Below, piece by piece: positions 34,736-43,872 of a stretch of 64,000 bases of DNA. The DNA is from Neptuniibacter sp048548695 (GTDB lineage Bacteria; Pseudomonadota; Gammaproteobacteria; Pseudomonadales; Balneatricaceae). The stretch lies in the NCBI RefSeq assembly GCF_048548695.1, contig NZ_JBLYIF010000007.1, one strand, 5' to 3'. Under the pieces are notes generated by a model. That model made no database searches. It had not been told where the DNA came from and saw only the letters and a list, made by a program, of their open reading frames with translations. Within the stretch, counting starts at the first letter, position 1; every line of letters starts with the position of its first letter. A program made the translations under genes and the position numbers.

Positions 34736-35263
34736 ATGGCGGAAGCAGAAGAAGCCACCGAAGACGCAGGCGGGGAAGGCAAGAAAAAATCCAAGCTGCT
34801 GCTGATTATAGCGTTGATTGTGGGAATATTGTTGGTGGGTGGTGGCGGTGCCGCTGTGGCTTTTTTTCTGCTGGGGTCTGAGCCGGAGACCGCAGAAAAT
34901 ATGGAGCCCGCCAAGCCTGAGAAAGCCGACGCAATTTACACCAAGGTGCGGACTAAAGAAGGTAAGCCGATGTTTGTGGTAACCCTGCAGTCTCAGGATC
35001 AGCGGCCACATTACATGCAGCTGTATGTGGAAGCGAAAAGTCGCGAGCAGCAGGTTGCGGATGCCTTGGAATTGCATATGCCATTGGTTGTTGCTCGACT
35101 GAATGCCCTGTTTCAAACCCAGCGCTTCCAAGAGTTACAGTCGATTGAGGGTAAGATTGCCCTGCGTCAGGCGGCGACTGATCTGGTGCGTGAACTGATG
35201 CAGGAAAAAATCGGCAAGCCCGGGGTGGAAACCATTCTCTTTACCAATTTTGTGATGCAATGA
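34736..35263 (+). CDS. fliL: Flagellar basal body-associated protein FliL
   Basis: Inner-membrane protein that rings the stators and supports torque. The 175 residues have a short charged cytoplasmic start, one membrane helix at about 22-45 (LLLIIALIVGILLVGGGGAAVAFFLLG), and a periplasmic stomatin-like domain with the conserved C-terminal GKPGVETILFTNFVMQ. An AAGG site precedes the ATG. It heads the fliL-fliM-fliN-fliO-fliP-fliQ-fliR-flhB run. Confidence 0.95.
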   Translation: MAEAEEATEDAGGEGKKKSKLLLIIALIVGILLVGGGGAAVAFFLLGSEPETAENMEPAKPEKADAIYTKVRTKEGKPMFVVTLQSQDQRPHYMQLYVEAKSREQQVADALELHMPLVVARLNALFQTQRFQELQSIEGKIALRQAATDLVRELMQEKIGKPGVETILFTNFVMQ

Positions 35264-35298
35264 GGTTGCCCATGGCGGTTGTTGGGGGTTTGGCCTAA

Positions 35299-36279
35299 AT
35301 GTCGGTTAAAGATCTGCTGTCACAGGACGAGATCGATGCGTTATTGCATGGTGTCGATGATGGCGATGTCGATACTTCTGAAGAAGTAGAAGATCTCGAT
35401 GATGGCGAGGTGCGCGTATATGACCTTGCCAGTCACGAACGTATTGTTCGTGGCCGTATGCCGACCCTGGAAATGATCAACGAACGGTTTGCCCGTTATA
35501 CCCGCATCAGTCTATTTAACCTGTTACGCCGCGAAGCCGATGTCACCGTCGGCGGTGTCCAGGTGATGAAGTACGGCGACTATATCCATACCCTGTATGT
35601 TCCCACCAGTATGAACCTGATCCGAGTACCGCCATTGCGCGGGACCGGATTGTTTATTATGGATGCCAAGCTGGTTTTTAAACTGGTGGACAGCTTCTTT
35701 GGTGGTGATGGTCGGCATGCCAAAATTGAAGGGCGAGAGTTTACCCCGACTGAAACCCGGTTGATTCAGAAAACTCTGGAACAATTTTTCCTTGATCTTG
35801 AAGACGCTTGGCGGCCTGTCAAAAATCTGTCATTCGAACATATGGGTCATGAGATGAACCCGGCAATGGCCAACGTCATCAATCCCACTGAAGTGGTGGT
35901 GGTCAGTTCATTCCAAGTCGATCTTGAGGGGGGGTCCGGTGAGTTCCATGTTGCGATGCCTTATTCGATGCTGGAGCCCATTCGAGACCTTCTGGTTTCT
36001 GGTTTCCAGAGCAGTGAAGATGAACGTGATGAGCGTTGGCAGACTGCTTTGCAGCGTGACATTTTAATGGCGCATCTGCCGGTTGAGATGACAATAGCCC
36101 ATCAGGAGATGACTTTGCGGGATGTGCTAGAACTGGAAGCGGGTGATATTATTCCGGTTGAATTGCCGGAAATGTTTGAGCTTAAAGCCAATAAAGTACC
36201 GGTTTTTACCTGTAAACTCGGTCAGTCTCGTGGCAATCTGGCGCTGAAAATTCAGGGTCAGGTGGTACGTCGAAAATAA
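35299..36279 (+). CDS. fliM: Flagellar motor switch protein FliM
   Basis: C-ring protein that binds phosphorylated CheY and sets the direction of rotation. The 326 residues begin with the CheY-binding peptide LLSQDEIDALLHG, followed by the CheC-like middle domain (GGDGRHAKIEGREFTPTETR) and the C-terminal SpoA domain that contacts FliN (DIIPVELPEMFELKANKVPV). The N-terminal peptide resembles strings found in CheZ and CheA of this window. Confidence 0.98.
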   Translation: MSVKDLLSQDEIDALLHGVDDGDVDTSEEVEDLDDGEVRVYDLASHERIVRGRMPTLEMINERFARYTRISLFNLLRREADVTVGGVQVMKYGDYIHTLYVPTSMNLIRVPPLRGTGLFIMDAKLVFKLVDSFFGGDGRHAKIEGREFTPTETRLIQKTLEQFFLDLEDAWRPVKNLSFEHMGHEMNPAMANVINPTEVVVVSSFQVDLEGGSGEFHVAMPYSMLEPIRDLLVSGFQSSEDERDERWQTALQRDILMAHLPVEMTIAHQEMTLRDVLELEAGDIIPVELPEMFELKANKVPVFTCKLGQSRGNLALKIQGQVVRRK

Positions 36280-36306
36280 GCCTGTAAGGCAATAAGGGTG
36301 TGATTC

Positions 36307-36750
36307 ATGAGTGATGATGCAGATCAGGACCAGCAGGCGCTGGCTGATGAGTGGGCCGCTGCGCTGGAAGAACAAACTGATGATGGCGCGCAGGAGCAGA
36401 TTGATCCTGATGAGTTGCTCAAAGCCACTGGCGTGAGTGACGAAAAAGTACAGCTGGCCGAATTAAAAGATGAAGGTGCGCCGGTTTCAGATCCGAAGCT
36501 GGACGTTATTCTGGACATACCGGTCACCTTATCCATGGAAGTCGGTCAGACAGATATTCCTATTAGTAACCTGCTGCAGCTCACACAGGGTTCAGTGATT
36601 GAACTTGATCGGGTAGCAGGTGAGCCTCTTGATGTGATGGTAAATGGCACCCTGATTGCCCATGGCGAAGTCGTGGTGGTGAATGATCGCTATGGCATTC
36701 GTTTGACCGATGTTATCAGTCCGCAAGAGCGGATCCGTCGCCTGAAATAA
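36307..36750 (+). CDS. fliN: Flagellar motor switch protein FliN
   Basis: Lower C-ring component and docking site for FliH. The 147 residues have an acidic, disordered N-terminal half and the C-terminal SpoA domain (VILDIPVTLSMEVGQTDIPI, GSVIELDRVAGEPLDVMVNG, IAHGEVVVVNDRYGIRLTD). The extended N-terminus is normal for Pseudomonas-type FliN. Confidence 0.98.
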   Translation: MSDDADQDQQALADEWAAALEEQTDDGAQEQIDPDELLKATGVSDEKVQLAELKDEGAPVSDPKLDVILDIPVTLSMEVGQTDIPISNLLQLTQGSVIELDRVAGEPLDVMVNGTLIAHGEVVVVNDRYGIRLTDVISPQERIRRLK

Positions 36751-36755
36751 CACTG

Positions 36756-37187
36756 ATGCGGATAATAACCTTTCTTTTCTCTGTGCTGCTCATGCCGCTG
36801 GTGTTGGCAGAAACAGCTTCAACTGCAGTCAGTGCTAGGCCTGCCTATCAGGAGCCTTTTTCAGCCGCAGCGATTACTCAGTTATTGCTGGGGTTAGGTT
36901 TGGTGCTGGGTATGATTCTGCTGCTGGGGTGGCTGGTTAAGCGTTTCTCCGGTCTGGCCCCGATGAATCGTCAGATGCGAGTACTGGCGGTGTTGCCGCT
37001 TAGCAGTCGGGAAAAGGCCGTGTTGGTGGAGGTCGGTAAGCAGCAACTGTTACTTGGTGTAGCGCCGGGCCGGGTGAATCTGTTGACCCAATTCGATGAG
37101 CCGGTGATTACTCAGGCAGAGCCGGTCACGCCCGCTTTTGCGGCAAAATTGGCCGAAGTGATGCAAAGGCGAACACCGCATGATTAG
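36756..37187 (+). CDS. fliO: Flagellar biosynthesis protein FliO
   Basis: Membrane scaffold that helps FliP assemble into the export gate. The 143 residues begin with a signal-like stretch (FLFSVLLMPLVLAETA), followed by one membrane helix near 40-62 (ITQLLLGLGLVLGMILLLGWLV) and a cytoplasmic domain with MRVLAVLPLSSREKAVLVEV. It starts 5 bases after fliN and overlaps fliP. Confidence 0.93.
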   Translation: MRIITFLFSVLLMPLVLAETASTAVSARPAYQEPFSAAAITQLLLGLGLVLGMILLLGWLVKRFSGLAPMNRQMRVLAVLPLSSREKAVLVEVGKQQLLLGVAPGRVNLLTQFDEPVITQAEPVTPAFAAKLAEVMQRRTPHD

Positions 37188-37917
37188 AGTTCTGCTATTG
37201 CTGCTTGGCATGCTGCCTATGCTGGTGCAGGCGGCCGATGTGGGTATCCCAGCTGTCAGTGTTACCACCACAGAGGATGGCGAGACAAACTACAGCGTAA
37301 CGATTCAGATCCTTGCGTTGATGACTATGCTGACGTTCCTGCCAGCAATGGTCATGATGATGACGTCATTTGCCCGCATTATTATTGTGTTTTCTATTTT
37401 GCGTCAGGCGCTCGGCTTGCAACAAACGCCTTCCAATCAGATTTTGGTAGGTATTGCGCTGTTTCTGACCCTGTTTATCATGACACCGGTGTTGGATCAG
37501 GTATATGAGGGTGCGGTGCAGCCCTATATGAATGCAGAGATCGGTTTGGTGGCTGCGCTTGAGCAGGGTAGTGGCCCGTTCCGGGAATTTATGATGATGC
37601 AAACCCGGGAAAGTGATCTGGAACTGTTCATGCGCATCTCTGATACCCCGGCAGTTGAGAATCCTGACCAAGTACCTTTTAGTGTGTTGGTGCCGGCATT
37701 TGTTACCAGTGAGTTAAAAACGGCATTTCAGATCGGCTTTATGCTGTTTGTCCCCTTCCTGATTATCGACCTGGTTGTGGCCAGTATTTTGATGGCGATG
37801 GGTATGATGATGCTGTCGCCGGTGATTATCTCGTTGCCGTTCAAAATTATGCTGTTTGTGCTGGTCGATGGCTGGGCGCTGGTGATTGGTACATTGGCTG
37901 CGAGCTTTGGGCTATAG
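37180..37917 (+). CDS. fliP: Flagellar export gate protein FliP
   Basis: Core pore subunit of the flagellar type III export gate. The 245 residues have a signal peptide (RVLLLLLGMLPMLVQAADVG), then SFARIIIVFSILRQALGLQQTPSNQ and the C-terminal FLIIDLVVASILMAMGMMML and PFKIMLFVLVDGW, all highly conserved. It overlaps fliO by 8 bases. Confidence 0.98.
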   Translation: MIRVLLLLLGMLPMLVQAADVGIPAVSVTTTEDGETNYSVTIQILALMTMLTFLPAMVMMMTSFARIIIVFSILRQALGLQQTPSNQILVGIALFLTLFIMTPVLDQVYEGAVQPYMNAEIGLVAALEQGSGPFREFMMMQTRESDLELFMRISDTPAVENPDQVPFSVLVPAFVTSELKTAFQIGFMLFVPFLIIDLVVASILMAMGMMMLSPVIISLPFKIMLFVLVDGWALVIGTLAASFGL

Positions 37918-37946
37918 TGGGATAACTGCAATCCGGGAGAGCTGCT

Positions 37947-38216
37947 ATGACCCCAGAAGTGGTACTGGGTATATTCGGAGAGGCGTTCTGGCTGATCGTG
38001 CTGCTGGTCACCATCATTATTTTACCTAGCCTGATGGTGGGTTTGGTGGTGTCTACTTTTCAGGCAGCTACGCAGATTAACGAGCAGACCCTGAGTTTCT
38101 TGCCGCGTTTGATTATTACCCTGCTGGTGATTATGTGGGCAGGACCCTGGATACTCACCCAGTTAACCGAGCACTTCATTCGGTTAGCGAAAAACATTCC
38201 CTATCTGATTGGATAA
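37947..38216 (+). CDS. fliQ: Flagellar export gate protein FliQ
   Basis: Small two-helix gate subunit of 89 residues, with the family pattern LIVLLVTIIILPSLMVGLVVSTFQAATQINEQTLSFLPRL (two helices joined by the conserved loop). It lies between fliP and fliR. Confidence 0.97.
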   Translation: MTPEVVLGIFGEAFWLIVLLVTIIILPSLMVGLVVSTFQAATQINEQTLSFLPRLIITLLVIMWAGPWILTQLTEHFIRLAKNIPYLIG

Positions 38217-38219
38217 CCC

Positions 38220-38999
38220 ATGTTTGATATCAGCCTGCTGCAGATCGAACAATGGGTGGCAGTTTATCTCTGGCCGTTATTCCGTATAGCGGCTTTTTTT
38301 ATGGCGGTACCGCTAATAGGCGGGCAGATGGTGGCGGCTCGAGTGCGCCTGATGCTGGCGCTGTCTATTACCTTAATTACCGCGCCTCTCTTGCCAGCGA
38401 TGCCGCCTTTTACCGGCCTGGATGCGCAATCCTGGATCATCATTGCGCAGCAGATTCTGATCGGCGGAGCGCTGGGGTTCATGTTTCAGTTGTTCTTTCA
38501 GATATTTGTGCTGGGCGGGCAGATGATTGCAACGCAGATGGGTTTGGGTTTTGCCTCTGTGAGTGATCCGGCCAATGGCGTACCCGTGGTGATGCTAAGC
38601 CAGTTTTATATCACTATGGTGATGATGTTGTTTATTGCGCTGAATGGTCATCTGGTACTGGTTGAGGTGATTGTGCGCAGCTTTGATGTGTTGCCGGTAG
38701 CGATGAGTGGTCTGACTGGGCCGATGCTATGGAAGATTGCTATATCGGGTAGCTGGATGTTTTCTGCGGCATTGTTGATGGCGCTGCCTGCGGTGACGGC
38801 GTTGCTGGTGGTGAATATGACGTTTGGCATTATGTCGCGAGCGGCACCTCAGTTGAACATTTTGGCGATAGGCTTTCCGTTCACTATGGTGTTGGGTTTG
38901 TTTATTAACTGGATCAACCTGGGCGGTTTTCTGGGGCAATATATGCGGATTTCTGGTTTTGCTCTGGATTACATTGAACAACTGCTGCACGGGGTGTGA
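38220..38999 (+). CDS. fliR: Flagellar export gate protein FliR
   Basis: Gate subunit that completes the FliP-FliQ-FliR helical pore. The 259 residues have about six hydrophobic helices and conserved strings such as FQIFVLGGQMIATQMGLGFA and NMTFGIMSRAAPQLNILAIG followed by FP. It follows fliQ by 3 bases and precedes flhB by 3 bases. Confidence 0.97.
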   Translation: MFDISLLQIEQWVAVYLWPLFRIAAFFMAVPLIGGQMVAARVRLMLALSITLITAPLLPAMPPFTGLDAQSWIIIAQQILIGGALGFMFQLFFQIFVLGGQMIATQMGLGFASVSDPANGVPVVMLSQFYITMVMMLFIALNGHLVLVEVIVRSFDVLPVAMSGLTGPMLWKIAISGSWMFSAALLMALPAVTALLVVNMTFGIMSRAAPQLNILAIGFPFTMVLGLFINWINLGGFLGQYMRISGFALDYIEQLLHGV

Positions 39000-39002
39000 T
39001 CA

Positions 39003-40148
39003 GTGGCTGAAGAGACGGGTCAGGAAAAAACAGAACAGCCCACGCCAAAACGAATAAAAGAGGCGCGGGAAAAAGGAGATGTTGCCCGTTCCAAAGAGTT
39101 GACCACTATGTTGGTACTGATGGCTGCTGTGCTCAGTGTATTCATCTTTGGTGGTCAATTGGCTGAGCGCATGATTGGCATGATGGAGCGCAACTTCCTG
39201 CTTGACCGGGTGGAAGTGTTTGATGTGAACATGATGTTTGCGCATCTCGGCATGTCGGTGAAGGAAGCTGCGCTGGCGCTGATGGGGATTTTTATACTGA
39301 TAGCATTGGCAGCGTTTATCGGGCCAATTGCGCTGGGTGGATGGAATTTCAGCACTAAGGCGTTGCAGCCTAAAGGCAGTCGGATTGATCCGATTGCCGG
39401 GATAAAGCGCATGTTCTCCCTCAAGTCTTTGGTTGAACTGTTCAAAGCGTTGGCGAAGTTTGCCTTGGTGGGCGGTTTTGCCATGATTATTTTGTGGCAG
39501 ATTCGGGGTGACATCATTAGTTTGGGTAATGCACCCGAGCGGCCTGCCATAAAAGATGCTCTAGAGACCATTATCTGGGTGTTTATGTTTCTGAGTGCGG
39601 TGTTGATTATTATCGCTGCGGTAGATGTGCCCTATCAGATGTACGACTACACCAAAAAAATGAAGATGACGCTGCAGGAGGTGAAGGACGAGCTGAAAAA
39701 TACGGAAGGTAAGCCAGAAGTAAAAGGGCGTATTCGGCAGTTGCAGCGTGAAATTTCGCAGCGCCGCATGATGAAGCAGGTCCCTGAAGCTGATGTGGTG
39801 ATTACCAACCCGACCCACTACGCTGTGGCGATCCGTTATGACGCTGAAAATCGAAATGCACCTATTGTGGTTGCTAAAGGCGTGGATTTCGTCGCGTTGA
39901 AGATTCGTGAAATAGCCTCAGAGTATGATGTGCCCCAGCTACAGGCGCCGCCACTGGCGCGTGCTATCTATCATTCCACCGAAGTTGATGAAGAGATTCC
40001 GGCCGGCCTATTTATGGCGGTGGCTCAGGTCTTGGCTTATGTGTTTCAGTTGCAGCGCTACCGCGATCATAAAGATGTTTCCCCTCCATCGCAGCCTGAT
40101 CTGGCGCAGCTTGAAATTCCAGACGAGTTTAGAGACGAAACTGTCTGA
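39003..40148 (+). CDS. flhB: Flagellar export switch protein FlhB
   Basis: Changes export from rod/hook to filament substrates. The 381 residues have a charged start (EKTEQPTPKRIKEAREKGDV), four membrane helices, and a cytoplasmic domain with the self-cleavage site N269-P270-T271-H272 (VVITNPTHYAVAIRYD). Cleavage between N and P is well established for the family. The start is GTG. It is the last gene of the fliK operon; flhA follows behind a sigma-54 promoter. Confidence 0.98.
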   Translation: MAEETGQEKTEQPTPKRIKEAREKGDVARSKELTTMLVLMAAVLSVFIFGGQLAERMIGMMERNFLLDRVEVFDVNMMFAHLGMSVKEAALALMGIFILIALAAFIGPIALGGWNFSTKALQPKGSRIDPIAGIKRMFSLKSLVELFKALAKFALVGGFAMIILWQIRGDIISLGNAPERPAIKDALETIIWVFMFLSAVLIIIAAVDVPYQMYDYTKKMKMTLQEVKDELKNTEGKPEVKGRIRQLQREISQRRMMKQVPEADVVITNPTHYAVAIRYDAENRNAPIVVAKGVDFVALKIREIASEYDVPQLQAPPLARAIYHSTEVDEEIPAGLFMAVAQVLAYVFQLQRYRDHKDVSPPSQPDLAQLEIPDEFRDETV

Positions 40149-40161
40149 AAAATCAATTTCT

Positions 40162-40177
40162 TGGCGTGAAAATTGCA
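40162..40177 (+). promoter_or_regulatory. Sigma-54 promoter of flhA
   Basis: TGGCGTGAAAATTGCA fits TGGC-N7-TTGCA exactly. It begins 14 bases after the flhB stop codon and 126 bases end-to-start before the flhA GTG, leaving a long leader with a FleQ-like site. Confidence 0.75.
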
Positions 40178-40203
40178 ATTTCCTGAAGGTTTTGGCTTTG
40201 TCC

Positions 40204-40217
40204 GTCAAAATACCGAC
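40204..40217. promoter_or_regulatory. Weak FleQ-box-like site in the flhA leader
   Basis: GTCAAAATACCGAC keeps the GTCA and GAC ends of the FleQ consensus (9 of 13 positions) and lies 26 bases downstream of the sigma-54 element, as in the fliE leader. A further GTC...GAC string follows at 40228-40239. Confidence 0.35.
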
Positions 40218-40302
40218 ATATTAGGCTGTCTTTACTGACAGTTGTTCAGGTATTATCGATGAAGCTGTCTTTGGTGATGTTTTTTTGACGCATAGGTTTT
40301 GA

Positions 40303-42414
40303 GTGGATAGAGCAGTGATTCTGCAAAACATACGCAACCTCGGTCAGGGTAACCTGGGCGTACCGTTGTTGCTTATGGCTATTTTGGCGATGGTGACCCT
40401 GCCGGTCCCACCGTTTTTGCTGGATACCCTGTTTACGTTCAATATCACCCTGTCCATCGTTGTACTGTTGGTCTGTGTTTATTCATCACGCCCGCTCGAT
40501 TTTGCCATCTTTCCATCCATTATTTTGATCGCCACTCTTATGCGTTTGGCGCTGAATGTCGCGTCTACCCGTGTGGTTTTGCTGTATGGGCACGAGGGCG
40601 GTGATGCTGCCGGTAAGGTGATCCAGGCCTTTGGCGAGGTGGTGGTTGGTGGTAATTATGTGGTCGGCTTCGTGGTGTTTCTGATCCTGATTATTATCAA
40701 CTTCGTGGTGGTGACTAAGGGTGCAGGCAGGATTTCTGAAGTTAGTGCACGATTCACCCTGGACGCCATGCCAGGTAAGCAGATGGCGATCGATGCGGAC
40801 CTTAACTCTGGTCTGATTGATCAGGAAGAGGCGAAAGCGCGGCGTAAGGATGTCACTCAAGAGGCGGATTTCTATGGTTCTATGGATGGTGCGTCAAAAT
40901 TTGTCCGCGGTGATGCGGTAGCCGGTATCCTGATTTTGGTGATCAACCTGCTGGGTGGCCTGGCTATCGGCATGCTGCAACATGATCTCGATTTTGGTAC
41001 CGCAATGCGCTTTTATTCGTTGTTAACCATTGGTGACGGTCTGGTGGCGCAGTTACCTTCGCTGCTGCTTTCCACTGCTGCGGCCATTATGGTGACGCGT
41101 CAGAATGTGTCTCATGATATGGGTAGTCAGGTGCTGGGGCAGCTATTTGCGTCGCCTAAGTCTTTGGCTATTGCTGCAGGCATTCTGTTTGTCATGGGCG
41201 TCATTCCGGGTATGCCACACTTTGCATTCTTGTCGCTGGCTGTGGCAGCGGGTGGTGGTGCATGGTGGATTTATCGTAACCATCAGAAGCTTGAGTCAGA
41301 ACGGCTGGAACAGGCGCAACAGAAACAGCAGCAACCTGCGGCAGCGGATGAAGCCGAGAAGCGCGATCTTGACTGGGATGATGTGATGCCGGTGGATATG
41401 GTTGGCTTGGAGGTGGGTTATCGGCTGATTCCCATGGTGGATAAGATGCAGGGTGGTCAGTTGCTGAGCCGCATCAAAGGTGTGCGCAAGAAACTGTCGC
41501 AGGATTTGGGCTTTCTGGTGCCATCAGTGCATATTAGGGATAACTTGGATCTATTGCCTGGCGCCTATCGCATTACGCTGATGGGGGTCATCGTGGGAGA
41601 GGCTGAAGTCTACCCCGATCGTGAGCTGGCGATTAATCCGGGGCAGGTTTTTGGCACGCTGCAGGGTATTGAAGTCAAAGATCCGGCATTTGGCCTGGAT
41701 GCGGTGTGGATCGAGCAGCAGCATAAAGAGCAGGCGCAGTCGTTGGGTTATACCGTGGTTGATGCGTCGACAGTGGCTGCTACACACCTGAATCAGTTGT
41801 TGCAGGTGCATGCGCATGAGCTGCTGGGGCATGAGGAAGTACAGCAGCTGCTGGATATGCTGGCTAAAACCTCGCCTAAGCTGGTGGAAGAGTTGGTGCC
41901 GGGTAAGGTGTCCTTCAGTGCCTTGCTTAAAGTGCTGCAGAATCTACTGAAAGAGCATGTGCCGTTGAAAGATTTTCGTACTATCGCCGAATCGTTGGCT
42001 GAAGCGGTGGCGCGCACCCAGGATCCATTGGCACTGACCGCCTCGGTACGTATCTCGCTATCGCGGCTGATTGTGCAGAATATCAATGGTTCAGAACCTG
42101 AATTGCCCGTCATAACGCTTGAGCCTCAGCTGGAACAGCTGCTGATGAATTCGGTGCAGCAGGGCAAGGATGCAGGGCTGGCGCTGGAACCGGGGATGGC
42201 TGAGCGATTGCAGACTTCGCTGGCGGATGCGGCCAGCCAGCAGGAGATGATGGGTCGTCCGTCTGTGTTGCTTGTGGCGGCGCCGATTCGGCCATTGTTG
42301 GCGAAGTTTGTACGTTATGGCCAGCATCAGATACATGTGCTCTCCTATCAGGAGATCCCGGAAAATAAAAAAATTACTATCGTTGCCTCAGTGGGTGGGC
42401 ATGGGAATGGTTAA
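40303..42414 (+). CDS. flhA: Flagellar export gate protein FlhA
   Basis: Forms the nonameric ring that receives chaperone-substrate complexes and uses proton flow. The 703 residues have about eight membrane helices in the first half and the FHIPEP signature region (RLALNVASTRVVLLYGHEG, TKGAGRISEVSARFTLDAMP, GKQMAIDADLNSGLI). The C-terminal cytoplasmic domain begins near 350. The start is GTG. It begins the flhA-flhF-fleN-fliA run. Confidence 0.98.
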   Translation: MDRAVILQNIRNLGQGNLGVPLLLMAILAMVTLPVPPFLLDTLFTFNITLSIVVLLVCVYSSRPLDFAIFPSIILIATLMRLALNVASTRVVLLYGHEGGDAAGKVIQAFGEVVVGGNYVVGFVVFLILIIINFVVVTKGAGRISEVSARFTLDAMPGKQMAIDADLNSGLIDQEEAKARRKDVTQEADFYGSMDGASKFVRGDAVAGILILVINLLGGLAIGMLQHDLDFGTAMRFYSLLTIGDGLVAQLPSLLLSTAAAIMVTRQNVSHDMGSQVLGQLFASPKSLAIAAGILFVMGVIPGMPHFAFLSLAVAAGGGAWWIYRNHQKLESERLEQAQQKQQQPAAADEAEKRDLDWDDVMPVDMVGLEVGYRLIPMVDKMQGGQLLSRIKGVRKKLSQDLGFLVPSVHIRDNLDLLPGAYRITLMGVIVGEAEVYPDRELAINPGQVFGTLQGIEVKDPAFGLDAVWIEQQHKEQAQSLGYTVVDASTVAATHLNQLLQVHAHELLGHEEVQQLLDMLAKTSPKLVEELVPGKVSFSALLKVLQNLLKEHVPLKDFRTIAESLAEAVARTQDPLALTASVRISLSRLIVQNINGSEPELPVITLEPQLEQLLMNSVQQGKDAGLALEPGMAERLQTSLADAASQQEMMGRPSVLLVAAPIRPLLAKFVRYGQHQIHVLSYQEIPENKKITIVASVGGHGNG

Positions 42415-42453
42415 TACAGTCAATGCAGTGGGTTGGGCTGATGGGGAAACTTT

Positions 42454-43857
42454 ATGAAAGTTAAACGCTTCTTTGCACCGGATATGCGGCAGGCGATGCG
42501 TCGTGTTCGTGAAGAGATCGGTCCCGATGCGGTGATCCTTTCTAATCACCGTGTCTCCGGTGGAGTCGAGGTGGTCGCCGCCCATGAAAATGATTACGAA
42601 GCGGCTAAAGCGGATTTTGAGCAACGCAAGCGTCCGCAACCGAGTCCTGAGCAACCGCTGGATGTGGTCACTGGTAATCAGAGTGCAGGGCTTAGCGACG
42701 AACTGCATCGGGCGCGTATGCGTATTGCTGATGCGCAACAGCGTGCGGCGACACCAGAAGATGAAACGGCGACGGTTAATCGTCAGTTAGGTCGGGATGA
42801 TGAAGACGATCTGCGGATGATCCTTAGCTCGCTGAAGCAGCGTCGGCGCGAGAGGGCTGATGAAGCGCACGACAACTTTGTGCGCCAGCAAGTGCCTGAA
42901 TTGGAGACTCGTCAGCCGGCGCCTGCGCCAGCAACCCTGATGGATAGCGGCTTGATCCGTTCGATGCAGGACGAGATTCAGCAACTAAAAGAGATGTTGC
43001 AGCAGCAGGCAGTCTCGCCATCTCCAGCGGCGCGTCCAGTCTCACCATTGCAGCGTAAGCTAGAGCTATTGGGCCTGAGTCCAGGATTAACTGGTCAGTT
43101 GCTGGCGGGTGTTGAACCTGATTTGGCGCCGGAAAAAGCCTGGCGCAATATGCTGGCAAAATTGGCTGAAGCGATTCCAATGGTTGGTGAAGAGTATATC
43201 GAACGGGGTGGCATGGTCGCGTTTGTCGGCCCCACCGGCTCTGGTAAAACCACGACTATTGGCAAGCTGGCAGCGCGGTATGTGTTGCAGCATGGTAGTT
43301 CAGGTATCGCATTGGTTACGACGGATACTTACAGGATTGCAGCGCATGAGCAGCTACGTACCTTTGGCCGGATTCTTGACGTGCCGGTACGGGTGGTGGA
43401 TGAAAACAGTTCGTTGGAAGCGGTCTTGCAGTCATTGAAAAATAAGCGCCTGGTATTAATTGATACAGCAGGCTTGTGTGCTGATGAGCCCCACAGTGAA
43501 TCGCAGATGAGTATGCTGGACAGTGTTACGTTGCGTTTGAAAAAACTGCTGGTGGTGTCTTGCAGCAGTCAGCGTCGGGTAGTTGAGCAGGCCTATCAGG
43601 CTTATCGAAGTCTGGGCTTGAATGGTTGCGTACTCAGCAAGATGGATGAGTCAGGTAGTTTGGGTGAAGCTCTGTCATTGATTATTGAAAAACGCCTGCC
43701 CGTTGCTTATATGGCCGATGGTCAGCGGATTCCGGATGATATTCAGTTGGCCAAGCGGCATGATCTGGTCAGTAGGGCGGTTGTGTCAGCGCAGAAAGCG
43801 CTGGTGAATGAACGGCAGGCCGATGATGATAGCGCTACCTTGTTTAAGGTGGTCTAG
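42454..43857 (+). CDS. flhF: Flagellar placement GTPase FlhF
   Basis: SRP-type GTPase that marks the cell pole for flagellum assembly. The 467 residues have an N-terminal basic part (MKVKRFFAPDMRQAMRRVRE), a long disordered Gln/Pro/Arg-rich linker, and the NG domain with G1 GPTGSGKTTTIGKLAARY near 258, TDTYRIAAHEQLRTFG, and DTAGLCADE. Next to fleN, as in polar flagellates. Confidence 0.97.
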   Translation: MKVKRFFAPDMRQAMRRVREEIGPDAVILSNHRVSGGVEVVAAHENDYEAAKADFEQRKRPQPSPEQPLDVVTGNQSAGLSDELHRARMRIADAQQRAATPEDETATVNRQLGRDDEDDLRMILSSLKQRRRERADEAHDNFVRQQVPELETRQPAPAPATLMDSGLIRSMQDEIQQLKEMLQQQAVSPSPAARPVSPLQRKLELLGLSPGLTGQLLAGVEPDLAPEKAWRNMLAKLAEAIPMVGEEYIERGGMVAFVGPTGSGKTTTIGKLAARYVLQHGSSGIALVTTDTYRIAAHEQLRTFGRILDVPVRVVDENSSLEAVLQSLKNKRLVLIDTAGLCADEPHSESQMSMLDSVTLRLKKLLVVSCSSQRRVVEQAYQAYRSLGLNGCVLSKMDESGSLGEALSLIIEKRLPVAYMADGQRIPDDIQLAKRHDLVSRAVVSAQKALVNERQADDDSATLFKVV

Positions 43858-43872
43858 GATGGAATTAGCAAC

